From an uncultured Sphingomonadaceae bacterium (GTDB lineage: Bacteria; Pseudomonadota; Alphaproteobacteria; Sphingomonadales; Sphingomonadaceae), in contig CANMFX010000001.1 of the NCBI GenBank assembly GCA_947497315.1, forward strand, positions 1-64,000: a stretch of DNA of 64,000 bases, written 5' to 3'. Positions 16,749 through 25,423 of the stretch are shown here, piece after piece (position 1 is the stretch's first letter; every line of letters begins with the position of its first letter). The position numbers and the translations under genes are program-made. Below the pieces are notes generated by a model, which did no database searches, had not been told where the DNA came from, and saw only the letters and a list, made by a program, of their open reading frames with translations.

Positions 16749-18115
16749 AACCGATTCGTCTGTTCCAGTTCCGCGATCCGCTGTCTTACCTGCTCCGGCG
16801 CGGTTCCGCCATAGCTGGTTCGGCTCGCCACCGAGCCTTCGACGCTCAAATCCGGCATATCATACCCTTCAACCCTGGCATCAATTGCGACAAGGTCGGC
16901 AGGCGTCAGGTCGGCAAGACCGCATCCGCGCTCCTCGCACAGCTTTACCGCAGCCCCGGTAATATGATGTGCTTCCCGGAACGGGATGTTGACATCCCGC
17001 ACCAACCAGTCGGCAAGATCGGTTGCAGTTGAAAAGCCGCTGTCAGCAGCGGCGCGCATCCGTTCGGGTACAAAAGTCACACTCTCGACAATGCCGGTCA
17101 TCGCGGCAAGCGAAAGGGCAAGCAGGTCATGTGCCTCGAACACCGGTGGCTTGTCGTCCTGCATATCCTTGGAATAGGCAAGTGGCAGGCCCTTCATGGT
17201 CATCATCAAAGCGTTGAGGCATCCGATAATCCGGCCAGCATGTCCGCGCACTAGTTCCGCCGCGTCAGGATTGCGTTTTTGCGGCATGATTGAGCTGCCG
17301 GTGGACCATTGATCGGACAATTTCACAAAACCAAATGGTTGAGATGCCCAGATAATGACCTCTTCCGCCAGCCGCGATAAATGAAGCGCTGTTTGTGACG
17401 CAGCCATCAGATAATCCAGCGCAAAATCACGGTCGGAGACACTGTCCATAGAATTGGCTGTCGCCGCACCAAAATCCAAAGCCTTAGCAGTCATCTGCCG
17501 ATCATTGGGAAAGCCGGTACCGGCAAGCGCAGCAGCACCCAGCGGGCATTCATCCAAACGCTGTTTGGCCGCCCAGAAACGGCTACTGTCACGAGCAAAC
17601 ATTTCATAATAGGCCAGCAGATGGTGCCCCATGGTAATCGGCTGCGCGACCTGCAGATGCGTAAAGCCGGGCATGATCGTATCTGCCTGTTCCTTGGCCC
17701 GGGCAATCAGCGCTTCCCTAAGATTCCAAAGACCGCCCGACACATCATCCATGGCATCGCGCACCCAAAGGCGAAACGATGTCGCAACCTGATCATTGCG
17801 CGAGCGCGCCGTATGCAGCCGCCCGGCCACCGGGCCGACAATCTCGGTCAGCCGCGCTTCAATCGTCATATGAATATCTTCAAGGTCAAGATTCTCGGGA
17901 ACGCCGTCAGTTTCATATTCCCCGGCGATCTGATTGAGGCCGTCGATGATCTTCGCTGCGTCTTCCGCCTCGACAATGCCCTGCTTTGCAAGCATCTCAA
18001 CATGAGCGAGCGATGCGCGAATGTCCTGGCGCCATAATTTCTTGTCGAACGGGATAGACGCGTTTATCTCGCGCATGATTGACGAGGGGCCGTCGGCAAA
18101 CCTGCCGCCCCACAT
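16745..18115 (-). CDS. argH: Argininosuccinate lyase
   Basis: A 456-residue enzyme of the fumarase/aspartase superfamily. It starts with [21 protein letters not shown], the canonical argH opening; [12 protein letters not shown] near residue 100 and the signature [12 protein letters not shown] near 280 are present. It cleaves argininosuccinate to arginine and fumarate. It is first in the minus-strand operon leading to lysA, and is divergent from the thioredoxin-like lipoprotein gene with about 43 bp between starts, so the two promoters probably share this short space. Confidence 0.96.
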   Translation of the reverse strand: MWGGRFADGPSSIMREINASIPFDKKLWRQDIRASLAHVEMLAKQGIVEAEDAAKIIDGLNQIAGEYETDGVPENLDLEDIHMTIEARLTEIVGPVAGRLHTARSRNDQVATSFRLWVRDAMDDVSGGLWNLREALIARAKEQADTIMPGFTHLQVAQPITMGHHLLAYYEMFARDSSRFWAAKQRLDECPLGAAALAGTGFPNDRQMTAKALDFGAATANSMDSVSDRDFALDYLMAASQTALHLSRLAEEVIIWASQPFGFVKLSDQWSTGSSIMPQKRNPDAAELVRGHAGRIIGCLNALMMTMKGLPLAYSKDMQDDKPPVFEAHDLLALSLAAMTGIVESVTFVPERMRAAADSGFSTATDLADWLVRDVNIPFREAHHITGAAVKLCEERGCGLADLTPADLVAIDARVEGYDMPDLSVEGSVASRTSYGGTAPEQVRQRIAELEQTNRL

Positions 18116-18158
18116 TGTGTTGGAACTCTGGCTGTTGGAATCTGATGTGCGATTAGTG

Positions 18159-18752
18159 ATGCGATTATTCCTGTTTCTATCCCTGCCTGCAATGCTCGTT
18201 GGCTGTAATGATCAATCTGGCGATAAGCAATCCGATGAAGTGGGGCAAGTTAATGATGGCCCCAGGCAGAGTGAAACCATCGAAAGCCATAGCGGCCTTG
18301 TCGGCCGTCTTGATATTTCCAAGCGCGGTAGCCCGATGGTTGACACTCCGTTCAAGGACCCGGATGGCAAGACGGTCAGCCTGTCAGATTTTATCGGCAA
18401 ACCAGTACTGGTGAATATATGGGCGACATGGTGTGCGCCTTGTATCGTTGAAATGCCGATGCTGGATGAATTGGCTGCACGGGAAAAGAATCGGTTGAAA
18501 GTCCTTGTCGTTTCTCAGGATATTCAGGGCGCTGAGAAAGTGGATCCGTTTTTTGCCAAGGCGAATTTCAATGAGCTGGAGGCCTATACCGATCAGGAAA
18601 ACGGACTGAGTTTCGGATTCGGATCGGGACTAATGCCGACCACCGTGCTCTATGATGCCAGTGGTGAGGAAGTATGGCGGGTATTAGGTGCCATGGATTG
18701 GGATGGTGCAAGAGCCGCAATGCTGATGGAAGAGACACTGGCCGAGAGTTAA
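18159..18752 (+). CDS. TlpA-like membrane-anchored thiol:disulfide oxidoreductase
   Basis: The ATG at 18159 begins a lipoprotein signal ([16 protein letters not shown]); upstream in-frame codons overlap the argH promoter. After a Ser/Asp/Gln-rich linker, the domain from about residue 65 is thioredoxin-like: [39 protein letters not shown], with the redox pair in WCAPC, a cis-Pro in GLMPTTVL and the TlpA/ResA insertion. The family reduces disulfides outside the cytoplasm, for example in cytochrome c maturation, with electrons from CcdA/DsbD; no such partner is adjacent. It is 197 residues long, a usual size. Confidence 0.88.
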   Translation: MRLFLFLSLPAMLVGCNDQSGDKQSDEVGQVNDGPRQSETIESHSGLVGRLDISKRGSPMVDTPFKDPDGKTVSLSDFIGKPVLVNIWATWCAPCIVEMPMLDELAAREKNRLKVLVVSQDIQGAEKVDPFFAKANFNELEAYTDQENGLSFGFGSGLMPTTVLYDASGEEVWRVLGAMDWDGARAAMLMEETLAES

Positions 18753-18780
18753 TCGGAATTGAAGTTCTTGACGGGAGGAG

Positions 18781-19016
18781 TCTTTATTGACCTCAAGCGC
18801 CGGACGGGCGCATCCGCGCCCTTGGCTATCGCGCCATAAGGCGCGGCGGCCGGTCGGCCTTGCCTCGCTACGCTCGGACGATGCTCTTTAGGTTTACCCA
18901 GTTAAGTCTGTCACCAGACCGACGCGAAGAGTCAGCAAGCGCGACCGCGCGCCCGAGCTTATGCGAGGAAAGCCAAGCGGGCGGATGCCCGCGCCCGGCG
19001 CTTGAGGTTAAAAAGA
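18781..19016. repeat. Large imperfect inverted repeat (236 bp)
   Basis: The left arm (18781 to about 18850) and right arm (about 18945 to 19016) are reverse complements with scattered mismatches. For example, CCTCAAGCGCCGG (18791-18803) mirrors CCGGCGCTTGAGG, and GCATCCGC and TTGGCT reappear inverted in the same order. The outermost TCTTT/AAAGA pair also matches. No coding frame fits. It lies between the convergent thioredoxin-like gene and tRNA-Val. Possible explanations are a non-autonomous mobile repeat (MITE-like) or a strong bidirectional transcription barrier. Confidence 0.6.
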
Positions 19017-19026
19017 GAATCAAAAA

Positions 19027-19102
<76 letters not shown>

Positions 19103-19621
19103 TTGCACGAGACCAGCTCATGAAGTGTTCGGGGCCATTGCCAAATCATGAGGGCTTTGGCAAGCACCTTTCCGCAGGCTTTTTCAAAATATAAAAATAC
19201 CAGTCATTTGCAAATGTCCGTGCAACTCGATTTTGTAACATGATGCAAAACCTACGGTCATACCGCGATTCGCAGCTTATACCTGATTATCCACAGAATA
19301 TATTTATTTTATTTCAATAGCTTAGTTGGATTATTCGATTTTTCCTCAGCTTGCCGCTGTCAATCAAATTATTTCATTTTTTTTACACCAGCGGCCTTGC
19401 TCGACTCGTTCCTACGCGCTTACTAAGAGGCATCGGCTGGCGGCTAAGGATTCGACAATCCTGGCCTCTATGACATTGAAAAAAGTACCGTTGAAAACGA
19501 GTTTTCAGCATAAGGTTTTCTGTGTCCCGCGTTTCCTTTGGCTGGGAATCATTGGGAAGCGCAGCAAATTGTCCAGTCGACGAGCGGCCCCGCGATGACG
19601 CGGGTAGAGATAAATCGGGGG
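19103..19621. other. dnaA upstream region
   Basis: About 520 bp between tRNA-Val and dnaA. It is AT-rich from about 19180 to 19390, with runs such as the A/T stretch after 19295 and an eight-T tract near 19375-19385. One perfect DnaA box lies at 19287-19295. I found no cluster of further consensus boxes, so a full replication origin is not demonstrated here. No gene fits this stretch; open frames are short and lack initiation signals. Confidence 0.5.
19287..19295 (+). promoter_or_regulatory. Consensus DnaA box
   Basis: TTATCCACA matches the high-affinity DnaA box exactly, about 330 bp before the dnaA start and directly followed by a 25-bp AT-rich segment. DnaA boxes upstream of dnaA commonly serve autoregulation and can belong to an origin. 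One box alone fits autoregulation better. Confidence 0.55.
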
Positions 19622-21079
19622 ATGTTAGTGGTACAAAGTTCAGGAAAAGCGGGCACCAATCCAGCCACAAAGGCGGCGACAGCGAAAGTGCGTATTCAGG
19701 ATTCACAAAGTCAGGATGGTGTTGCATCTCAACTGACTGATACATGGCAGACAATCTGTTCGGGCCTGCGCCGTGACCTGGGTGCACAAATTTTTGGTCA
19801 GTGGATAAAGCCAATTAAACTCGCTCGATTCGATTCGGACAGCGGTGAATTGCAACTGATCCTGCCTTCCGAATTTGCGGCCAATTGGGTACGCGAACGC
19901 TACGCAGAGCGATTGGCATTGGCTTGGAAGGCCCATTCTGCCGAGGTAAAGAATATCAATTTTTCAGCTAAGGCCGGCGCCGCGCGTATCGCAAAGGTCA
20001 AAAAAGACAAAGCACTTGCCAGCGAAGCGCCTACAGAGACCTCATCCGGGAAATTCCAGCTCGATCTTGATCCCCGGATGACTTTTGATGAATTTATCGC
20101 CGGGCATAGCAATGTTCTGGCGCTCAATGCATCGCAGCGCATGGCGTCTCCCGAAAAACCACTATTCAGCCCGCTATATCTGCAGTCCTCTACTGGTCAG
20201 GGCAAAACCCATTTGATGCATGCGATTGGCCATGCTTATCGCGCCGAATTTCCGAGCGCACGGGTCATCTACATGTCTGCCGAGCGTTTCATGGTAGAAT
20301 TTGTGTCGGCTATGCGGCGCAATGAGGCCATGGAATTCAAAGCGGCACTGCGAGAAGCAGATCTTTTGATGATTGATGATATCCAGTTCATCGTCGGCAA
20401 AATTTCTACACAGGAAGAGTTTCTTCATACTGTTGATTCCCTGATCAGCCGGGGCAAGCGGGTAGTCGTCGCTGCCGATCGTCCGCCACAGGCATTGGAC
20501 GGCGTGGACCAACGGCTATTGTCACGCCTGTCCATGGGGCTGGTCGCCGACATACAATCGGCAGGTCTCGAATTGCGCCGCGATATTTTGCAGCATCGTC
20601 TTGCCAGCTTGCCGCATCAGGAAGTGTCTGAGGATGTGGTTGAATTTCTTGCGCGCACGATAAGCCGGAACCTGAGAGAGCTGGAAGGGGGCCTCAACAA
20701 ACTGCTTGCTTACGCTCAACTGACCGGCAGACCTATCACCAAGGAATTGGCTGAGGAACAGTTATCGGATATATTGAGCGCTTGCCGCCGCCGGATTACG
20801 ATTGACGAAATCCAGCGCACAGTATGCGAATATTATCGCCTTGACCGCAATGAGATGTCATCCAAGCGCCGTGCTCGCGCGGTTGCCCGCCCTCGTCAGG
20901 TGGCCATGTATCTCGCCAAGGTAATGACGCCGCGCAGCTATCCCGAAATTGGCCGAAAATTCGGCGGACGCGATCATAGCACGGTTATCCATGCAGTGAA
21001 GCTGGTCGAACAATTGCGCGGTGAGGATACCGAGATGGACAATGATGTAAGGATGTTGCTCCGTCAGCTCGAAAGCTGA
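19622..21079 (+). CDS. dnaA: Chromosomal replication initiator DnaA
   Basis: About 485 residues from the ATG at 19622; in-frame ATG 19595 and TTG 19538 are alternatives, none with a clear ribosome-binding site. Domain I begins near TWQTICSGLRRDLGAQIFGQWIKPI, then a variable linker. The AAA+ domain has its P-loop as SSTGQGKTHLMHAIG (residues 189-196 for SSTGQGKT), Walker B LLMIDDIQFI, the Arg finger in QRLLSRLSMGL, and the domain IV signature GGRDHSTVIHA. The first P-loop glycine is Ser, unlike the usual GGVGLGKT. DnaA unwinds the origin. The gene stands alone, and the neighbouring order is typical for alphaproteobacteria. Confidence 0.96.
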   Translation: MLVVQSSGKAGTNPATKAATAKVRIQDSQSQDGVASQLTDTWQTICSGLRRDLGAQIFGQWIKPIKLARFDSDSGELQLILPSEFAANWVRERYAERLALAWKAHSAEVKNINFSAKAGAARIAKVKKDKALASEAPTETSSGKFQLDLDPRMTFDEFIAGHSNVLALNASQRMASPEKPLFSPLYLQSSTGQGKTHLMHAIGHAYRAEFPSARVIYMSAERFMVEFVSAMRRNEAMEFKAALREADLLMIDDIQFIVGKISTQEEFLHTVDSLISRGKRVVVAADRPPQALDGVDQRLLSRLSMGLVADIQSAGLELRRDILQHRLASLPHQEVSEDVVEFLARTISRNLRELEGGLNKLLAYAQLTGRPITKELAEEQLSDILSACRRRITIDEIQRTVCEYYRLDRNEMSSKRRARAVARPRQVAMYLAKVMTPRSYPEIGRKFGGRDHSTVIHAVKLVEQLRGEDTEMDNDVRMLLRQLES

Positions 21080-21130
21080 CAGAACACAGAAATATCCTGT
21101 TCAATCAAAGGGTGGAAGCTTAAAAGTCGG

Positions 21131-21814
21131 TTAGTTCTTTTCCGGCGCTACCGAGATGCGAACACGTTCCCCACTATTGCCCGGAAAGTCGGTAAACATC
21201 GCTTCGACCAGATTGGGTACCAGATAAGTCAGGTTCTTTGACCGCGACATTGCCTCTGCCTTGCCTTCAAACAGGCGCTCTCCATCGGCTGTCCGGTCGA
21301 TCTTCATATCCAGCTCTGTGGTGTAAACAGTAAAACTGCGAACCCCGCCATAACCCGAAAATCCATAGCCGCCGAACAGGAACGGGTCATGGAAACCATA
21401 GCGATAGCGATGACGGCCATAGAAACCACGATGGCCGTAAAAACCGCGGCGACCGTAGAAGCTGGTCGCAAAGAACGGATCATAATCGCCAACAACCTTT
21501 TCACGGCCTTTGTCGACATCATAGTCCATGCTGACAATCAACTGCGCTTGAGCGGGATCATTGGTCAATTGGTAGCCAAGGTCTGTCATGCGTTGCTCGA
21601 CAAGCGTCGCATATTGGGCAAACTCCAGTCCGCCGGAAAGTTCTGGATCAGAAGCAACCACCGCAAAACTTTGCCCCTGTGCTGGCGGCAGGGCTGCAAA
21701 TCTCTGCACGTCCGCCCGAAAGGGAGAAGCACAGGCACCGAGTGCCAGAAACGCGAGCGGCATGAAAATTTTCAACTTCAAGCCCTTGGGACTTTTGAAT
21801 TTGGACGCTGTCAT
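21131..21814 (-). CDS. DUF4136 family lipoprotein
   Basis: The second of two adjacent ATGs (21814) is chosen because AAGGA is 6 nt before it but touches the first. The signal ends in the lipobox LGAC (FLALGACASPF). The 227-residue chain has DUF4136 traits: ADVQRFAALPPAQGQSFAVV at the start, the ARTL-like repeated strand segments (QYATLVEQRMTDLGYQLTNDPAQAQLIVSMDYDVD), and a final strand with RTADGERLFEGKA. In the middle is a low-complexity Gly/Tyr/Phe/Arg/His stretch (residues about 118-155: GRRGFYGHRGFYGRHRYRYG). The family is periplasmic and without known activity. It is convergent with dnaA. Confidence 0.83.
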   Translation of the reverse strand: MTASKFKSPKGLKLKIFMPLAFLALGACASPFRADVQRFAALPPAQGQSFAVVASDPELSGGLEFAQYATLVEQRMTDLGYQLTNDPAQAQLIVSMDYDVDKGREKVVGDYDPFFATSFYGRRGFYGHRGFYGRHRYRYGFHDPFLFGGYGFSGYGGVRSFTVYTTELDMKIDRTADGERLFEGKAEAMSRSKNLTYLVPNLVEAMFTDFPGNSGERVRISVAPEKN

Positions 21815-21820
21815 GATCAT

Positions 21821-22165
21821 TCCTTCAACTTACAACTAACCCGCCATCCTTTTAATGTAGTAACTTTAGCATGCTGAACCACCATTGAACGACAAAATAG
21901 TACCGTTCATCGACAGTTTATTCCTTCCAGATCCCGGTTTTTTTCTGACAATATGCCAAAATTCGCCGGATCCTCCGATATTCATGTTTAATAATAAGCA
22001 CTTGATGCACAAATGAGATGACTGAGGTTTTCATCGGTATATGTTCCACATCACCTAGGGCAAAAGTTGGTGTAACCGGTATGAATCATAGCAAAGGCCA
22101 GAGCAGTATGTCGTTTTACACCAAGATACGAATCGACCGATATTATTTGGAGACGAGCCATCATA
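21821..22165. other. Divergent intergenic region upstream of the DUF4136 and receiver/MarR genes
   Basis: About 345 bp, AT-rich, presumably holding both promoters. A 35-codon frame (ATG 22081) overlaps the next gene and has no good ribosome-binding site. No palindrome or hairpin stands out clearly. Confidence 0.4.
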
Positions 22166-23242
22166 ATGTTAGGTGGAGCAGACGATAAGATTTCGCAGGG
22201 TTGTTCAGAAGAGTATTATAGCGACATGGGTCAAACGACAGATGATGATATTTGGGGCGGGCAGATATTATTGGTTTCTGACGATCCGCAACTGCGTGCC
22301 CTTTATACTCACGCGATAGAATTGCTTGGCGGGCGATGCACATCGCTGCCGATGGATACCTCTGATGAACAGCTTACCGAGCGGCTCAATGTCGCTGCTG
22401 TTGTTATTCAGATTACAAAGTGGGATGACGCGCAGCCGGGAGCTCTGGCGAGGGTTGAACGCTTCTGTGAAACATCAAACCTGCCGATGCTGGTTCGCAC
22501 GGATCTGGACCTCCTCGATTCGACATTGGCGGCAGTCGAATATCCTCATGTTGAACATCTGCTCAGCGACAGCGTAGCCGAGTTATTTGTCTCTCTGGAG
22601 CATAGAACCCAACGATCGATCAGCAGTCTTTTTGCCGACCGGGACGAAATAGATCTGGCGGATCTCAAGAAAATTTCGGCTGACGTAGAGCGTATTGCCA
22701 GGGCGCTGGTCAAATTATCCGGGCCAGATCAGTCGGACAGCGACAGGGATCTAATCGGCAACCCTTTTCACGAGCGGGATGAAGATACAAAGCTTGCCGA
22801 TCCCCCGGTCAGTTTCAAACCAATGCGACCACCAACCCCGCAAACTAAAGAGGCTGACGGGGAAACGGATAATCAAGCTGTTAGCCTTTCTCGGCCAATA
22901 TCAGCGGATGAAGTACGCGGCCTGATCAAAGCGAGACGCCTCCGCGATCAGTATTTTGATTCAGAACTGTTTGCCGACCCAGCCTGGGATATGTTGCTGG
23001 ACCTGATGGCAGCGCGGTTGGAAGGCACCAAGGTTGCGGTTTCCAGCCTGTGTATTGCCGCAAGCGTGCCGCCAACAACCGCCCTGCGCTGGATTAAGAC
23101 AATGACCGAAGAACAGATTTTCCTGCGCAAGGCCGACGAACAAGATGGTCGGCGGATTTTTATCGAGCTCAGCGACGAAGCAACTGCCGGGATGGTAGGG
23201 TTTTTCGCCATGATTCGGCGCAGCGGACTGATGCTAATCTGA
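22166..23242 (+). CDS. Pseudo-receiver plus MarR-like winged-helix protein
   Basis: The start at 22166 is uncertain; ATG 22226 is possible. Residues about 32-150 look like a response-regulator receiver (GGQILLVSDDPQLRALYTHAIELLGGRCTSL), but the strand that should end in the phosphorylated Asp reads AAVVIQI, with no Asp, so phosphorylation is unlikely. A polar linker (about 185-245) leads to a C-terminal MarR-type winged helix (FADPAWDMLLDLMAARLEGTKVAVSSLCIAASVPPTTALRWIKTM, wing DEQDGRRIFIEL, about 265-345). It is therefore probably a DNA-binding protein controlled by something other than a kinase. Its place beside dnaA may point to a cell-cycle or growth role; that is inference. Confidence 0.7.
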   Translation: MLGGADDKISQGCSEEYYSDMGQTTDDDIWGGQILLVSDDPQLRALYTHAIELLGGRCTSLPMDTSDEQLTERLNVAAVVIQITKWDDAQPGALARVERFCETSNLPMLVRTDLDLLDSTLAAVEYPHVEHLLSDSVAELFVSLEHRTQRSISSLFADRDEIDLADLKKISADVERIARALVKLSGPDQSDSDRDLIGNPFHERDEDTKLADPPVSFKPMRPPTPQTKEADGETDNQAVSLSRPISADEVRGLIKARRLRDQYFDSELFADPAWDMLLDLMAARLEGTKVAVSSLCIAASVPPTTALRWIKTMTEEQIFLRKADEQDGRRIFIELSDEATAGMVGFFAMIRRSGLMLI

Positions 23243-23257
23243 TTCAGGCAAAAGAAA

Positions 23258-23290
23258 ACCCGCCGGATATCAGGCGGGTGATTCTTTTTT
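23258..23290 (+). terminator. Rho-independent terminator, probably bidirectional
   Basis: ACCCGCC (23258-23264) pairs with GGCGGGT (23273-23279), followed by a T-rich run (gattctttttt, to 23290). Read on the minus strand the same stem is followed by ttttctttt. It therefore can end both the receiver/MarR gene and rpsT, which converge here. Confidence 0.8.
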
Positions 23291-23322
23291 CGAAAATCTG
23301 TCCGGCCGTGGCCGAGACCACA

Positions 23323-23586
23323 TTATCCCAGCGCAGCGACCCGTTTTGTCAGGCGGCTGAATTTCCGAGATGCTGTATTCTTGTGGAACACACCGCGTGC
23401 TACGCCACGCGCCAATTCCGGCTGAACTGCGGCAAGAGCGGTGGTCGCGGCGGCTTTATCGCCTGCTTCCAGGGCAGCTTCAACGGACTTGATCTTCGTA
23501 CGAATCTGGCTCACGCGGTTCTTGTTGATGACCGTGCGGCGCTCGTTGCGACGGATACGTTTCTTTGCTTGCGGCGTATTAGCCAT
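23323..23586 (-). CDS. rpsT: 30S ribosomal protein S20
   Basis: An 87-residue basic protein. [33 protein letters not shown] is the canonical S20 N-terminus, and the C-terminus contains [25 protein letters not shown]20 binds 16S rRNA in the body of the small subunit. It is single-gene, convergent with the receiver/MarR gene across a shared terminator, and upstream of mutM in the usual alphaproteobacterial order. Confidence 0.97.
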   Translation of the reverse strand: MANTPQAKKRIRRNERRTVINKNRVSQIRTKIKSVEAALEAGDKAAATTALAAVQPELARGVARGVFHKNTASRKFSRLTKRVAALG

Positions 23587-23713
23587 GAAATTTCCTCAAA
23601 ACTGAAATGCTGGGTAGCCGTCGATTACATACGCAACCTCGGCTCAAGTCGGCGGTCATTAGCTTCCTAGATGATTCCCGTCAATAGCTTAGTCAAACAG
23701 CCGCAACGGCTCT

Positions 23714-24526
23714 TCAGCTCTGGCATTTTCGACAGTAAAAGGTGGATCGACCGCTGTCGACCTTACGCAAGACAGAACCACCGCACGCGCAATCCTCTCC
23801 TTCACGGCCATATACAAGCCATTCCTTGGCAAAATAGCCCAGTTCCCCGTCCGGTTGGACGAAATCTCGCAACGACGATCCGCCAGCGGCAATGGCCGAT
23901 GCCAACACCTGTTTGATCGCCACGACCAGCTTGTCATAGCGGAGCTTCGAGATTCCGCCCCCCATCCGGCTTGGCAAAATTCCCGCCATATGCAGCGCCT
24001 CGCAGACATAAATATTGCCCAGCCCTGCGACATTGCGTTGATCGAGCAGCAGTTGTTTGATTGGTGCTTTGCGGTCCCTGGTGACCGCTTTGAGATAGGA
24101 GCCGGTAAAATCATCTCCCAAAGGTTCCGGCCCCATCGTCGCAAACGGACCATATTGATCCATGTCCTCCAACCGAATCAGATCCAGCGAGCCAAAGCGG
24201 CGTGGATCATTGAGCACCAGCCGCCGGTCCTCTTCGGTTTCCAACACCAGATGATCGTGCTTTTCCAGCTCCGCCGGATCAATCCGCCACCGCCCCGACA
24301 TGCCCAGATGAAAGATCATCACGTCCCCGCGATCCGTCTCAATCAAACCATATTTGGCGCGGCGCGCAAGTTGCGTCACTCTGGCTCCCGTCATCCGCTG
24401 TCGCAGATCGGTCGGGATGGGGCGGCGCAAATCAGCCCGGCGTGGCTCGACCAGAGTAAGCCTTTTGCCTTCCAATACCGGCCGCAAACCGGCGACGGTT
24501 GTCTCAACTTCTGGTAATTCTGGCAT
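23714..24526 (-). CDS. mutM: Formamidopyrimidine-DNA glycosylase
   Basis: The start is placed at 24526 so that the protein opens MPELPEVETTV: processed Pro2 is the catalytic nucleophile and Glu3 the general acid. Four extra N-terminal codons are possible but not in keeping with the mechanism. Other landmarks are the helix-two-turn-helix region (VAGLGNIYVCEALH) and the C-terminal zinc finger CACGGSVLRKVDSGRSTFYCRKCQ. It is a base-excision repair enzyme for 8-oxoguanine and formamidopyrimidines. Its length of 270 residues is normal. It is divergent from ubiE. Confidence 0.96.
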   Translation of the reverse strand: MPELPEVETTVAGLRPVLEGKRLTLVEPRRADLRRPIPTDLRQRMTGARVTQLARRAKYGLIETDRGDVMIFHLGMSGRWRIDPAELEKHDHLVLETEEDRRLVLNDPRRFGSLDLIRLEDMDQYGPFATMGPEPLGDDFTGSYLKAVTRDRKAPIKQLLLDQRNVAGLGNIYVCEALHMAGILPSRMGGGISKLRYDKLVVAIKQVLASAIAAGGSSLRDFVQPDGELGYFAKEWLVYGREGEDCACGGSVLRKVDSGRSTFYCRKCQS

Positions 24527-24672
24527 CATGCCTCTCAAAATATCGCAATATCGCTCTGTTCAGCAGCTACAGGGTGATTGCAGTGCTGCCAAGCGTCGTC
24601 TAATGCTTGTCATTGAAAATAGGGCCCGGACAGATTCCGGGGACTGATTCCAAAGATACGAGCAACCAGTAT

Positions 24673-25410
24673 ATGATCGAAACCAAGACAGTCTCCTTCG
24701 GCTATGAAGAGGTGGATGAAGACGAAAAGGTGGGCCGTGTCGGTCAAGTCTTCTCCAACGTTGCCAGCAAATATGATGTGATGAACGATGCCATGAGTGC
24801 AGGCACACATCGATTGTGGAAGGATCGCTTTGTTCGCCGGGTAAAGCCGCGTGAAGGCGAAGAGATATTGGATATGGCCGGAGGTACCGGCGATATCGCC
24901 TTTCGTATGGTCGACAGCGGCGCGAACATCACGGTGGCTGATATCAACCCCGATATGCTGTCAGAAGGGCTCGACCGCGCGATCAAAAAGGGCGAAGGCC
25001 GCCTGGTCTGGAGCGAACAGAATGCCGAGGAACTCAATTTCCCCGATGCCCATTTTGACGCGTACACAATTGTCTTCGGCATCCGTAATGTGACCCATAT
25101 CGAAAAGGCTCTGGCTGAAGCACACCGCGTCTTGCGTTATGGCGGGCGTTTCTATTGCATGGAATTTTCCAAGACGCTGTGGCCCGGGTTTGACAAGATT
25201 TATGATTTTTACTCGCATCGTATCCTACCCAAAATCGGCAAGGCCGTGGCAAATGATGAAGACAGCTATCGTTATCTTGCCGAATCCATTGACCGGTTCC
25301 CGCCGATGGAGAAATTTCGCGGCATGATCGAAGATGCTGGTTTTGGCCAGACGAAGGTTGAGCCGATGATGGGCGGCCTTGTTGCTATCCACAGCGGTTG
25401 GAAAATCTGA
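24673..25410 (+). CDS. ubiE: Ubiquinone/menaquinone biosynthesis C-methyltransferase
   Basis: The start at 24673 (MIETKTVSFGYEEV) matches the usual alphaproteobacterial opening; a longer frame adds 22 unsupported residues. The 245-residue SAM methyltransferase shows VFSNVASKYDVMNDAMSAGTHRLWK (UbiE signature 1), the SAM loop DMAGGTGDIAF, and RNVTHIEKALAEAHRVLRYGGRF. It C-methylates 2-polyprenyl-6-methoxy-1,4-benzoquinol in ubiquinone synthesis. It is first in the operon ubiE - ubiB - coaBC - dut, with 13 nt to ubiB. Confidence 0.96.
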   Translation: MIETKTVSFGYEEVDEDEKVGRVGQVFSNVASKYDVMNDAMSAGTHRLWKDRFVRRVKPREGEEILDMAGGTGDIAFRMVDSGANITVADINPDMLSEGLDRAIKKGEGRLVWSEQNAEELNFPDAHFDAYTIVFGIRNVTHIEKALAEAHRVLRYGGRFYCMEFSKTLWPGFDKIYDFYSHRILPKIGKAVANDEDSYRYLAESIDRFPPMEKFRGMIEDAGFGQTKVEPMMGGLVAIHSGWKI

Positions 25411-25423
25411 GCACCTATCTGAC

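Noticed and set aside
19103-19621. Annotating a chromosomal origin here
   Set aside because: Only one DnaA box and a short AT-rich tract are visible; alphaproteobacterial origins are often elsewhere.
22081-22188. 35-codon ATG frame upstream of the receiver/MarR gene
   Set aside because: Weak initiation context, overlaps the next gene, and the peptide lacks the conserved pattern of known small families such as DUF1127.
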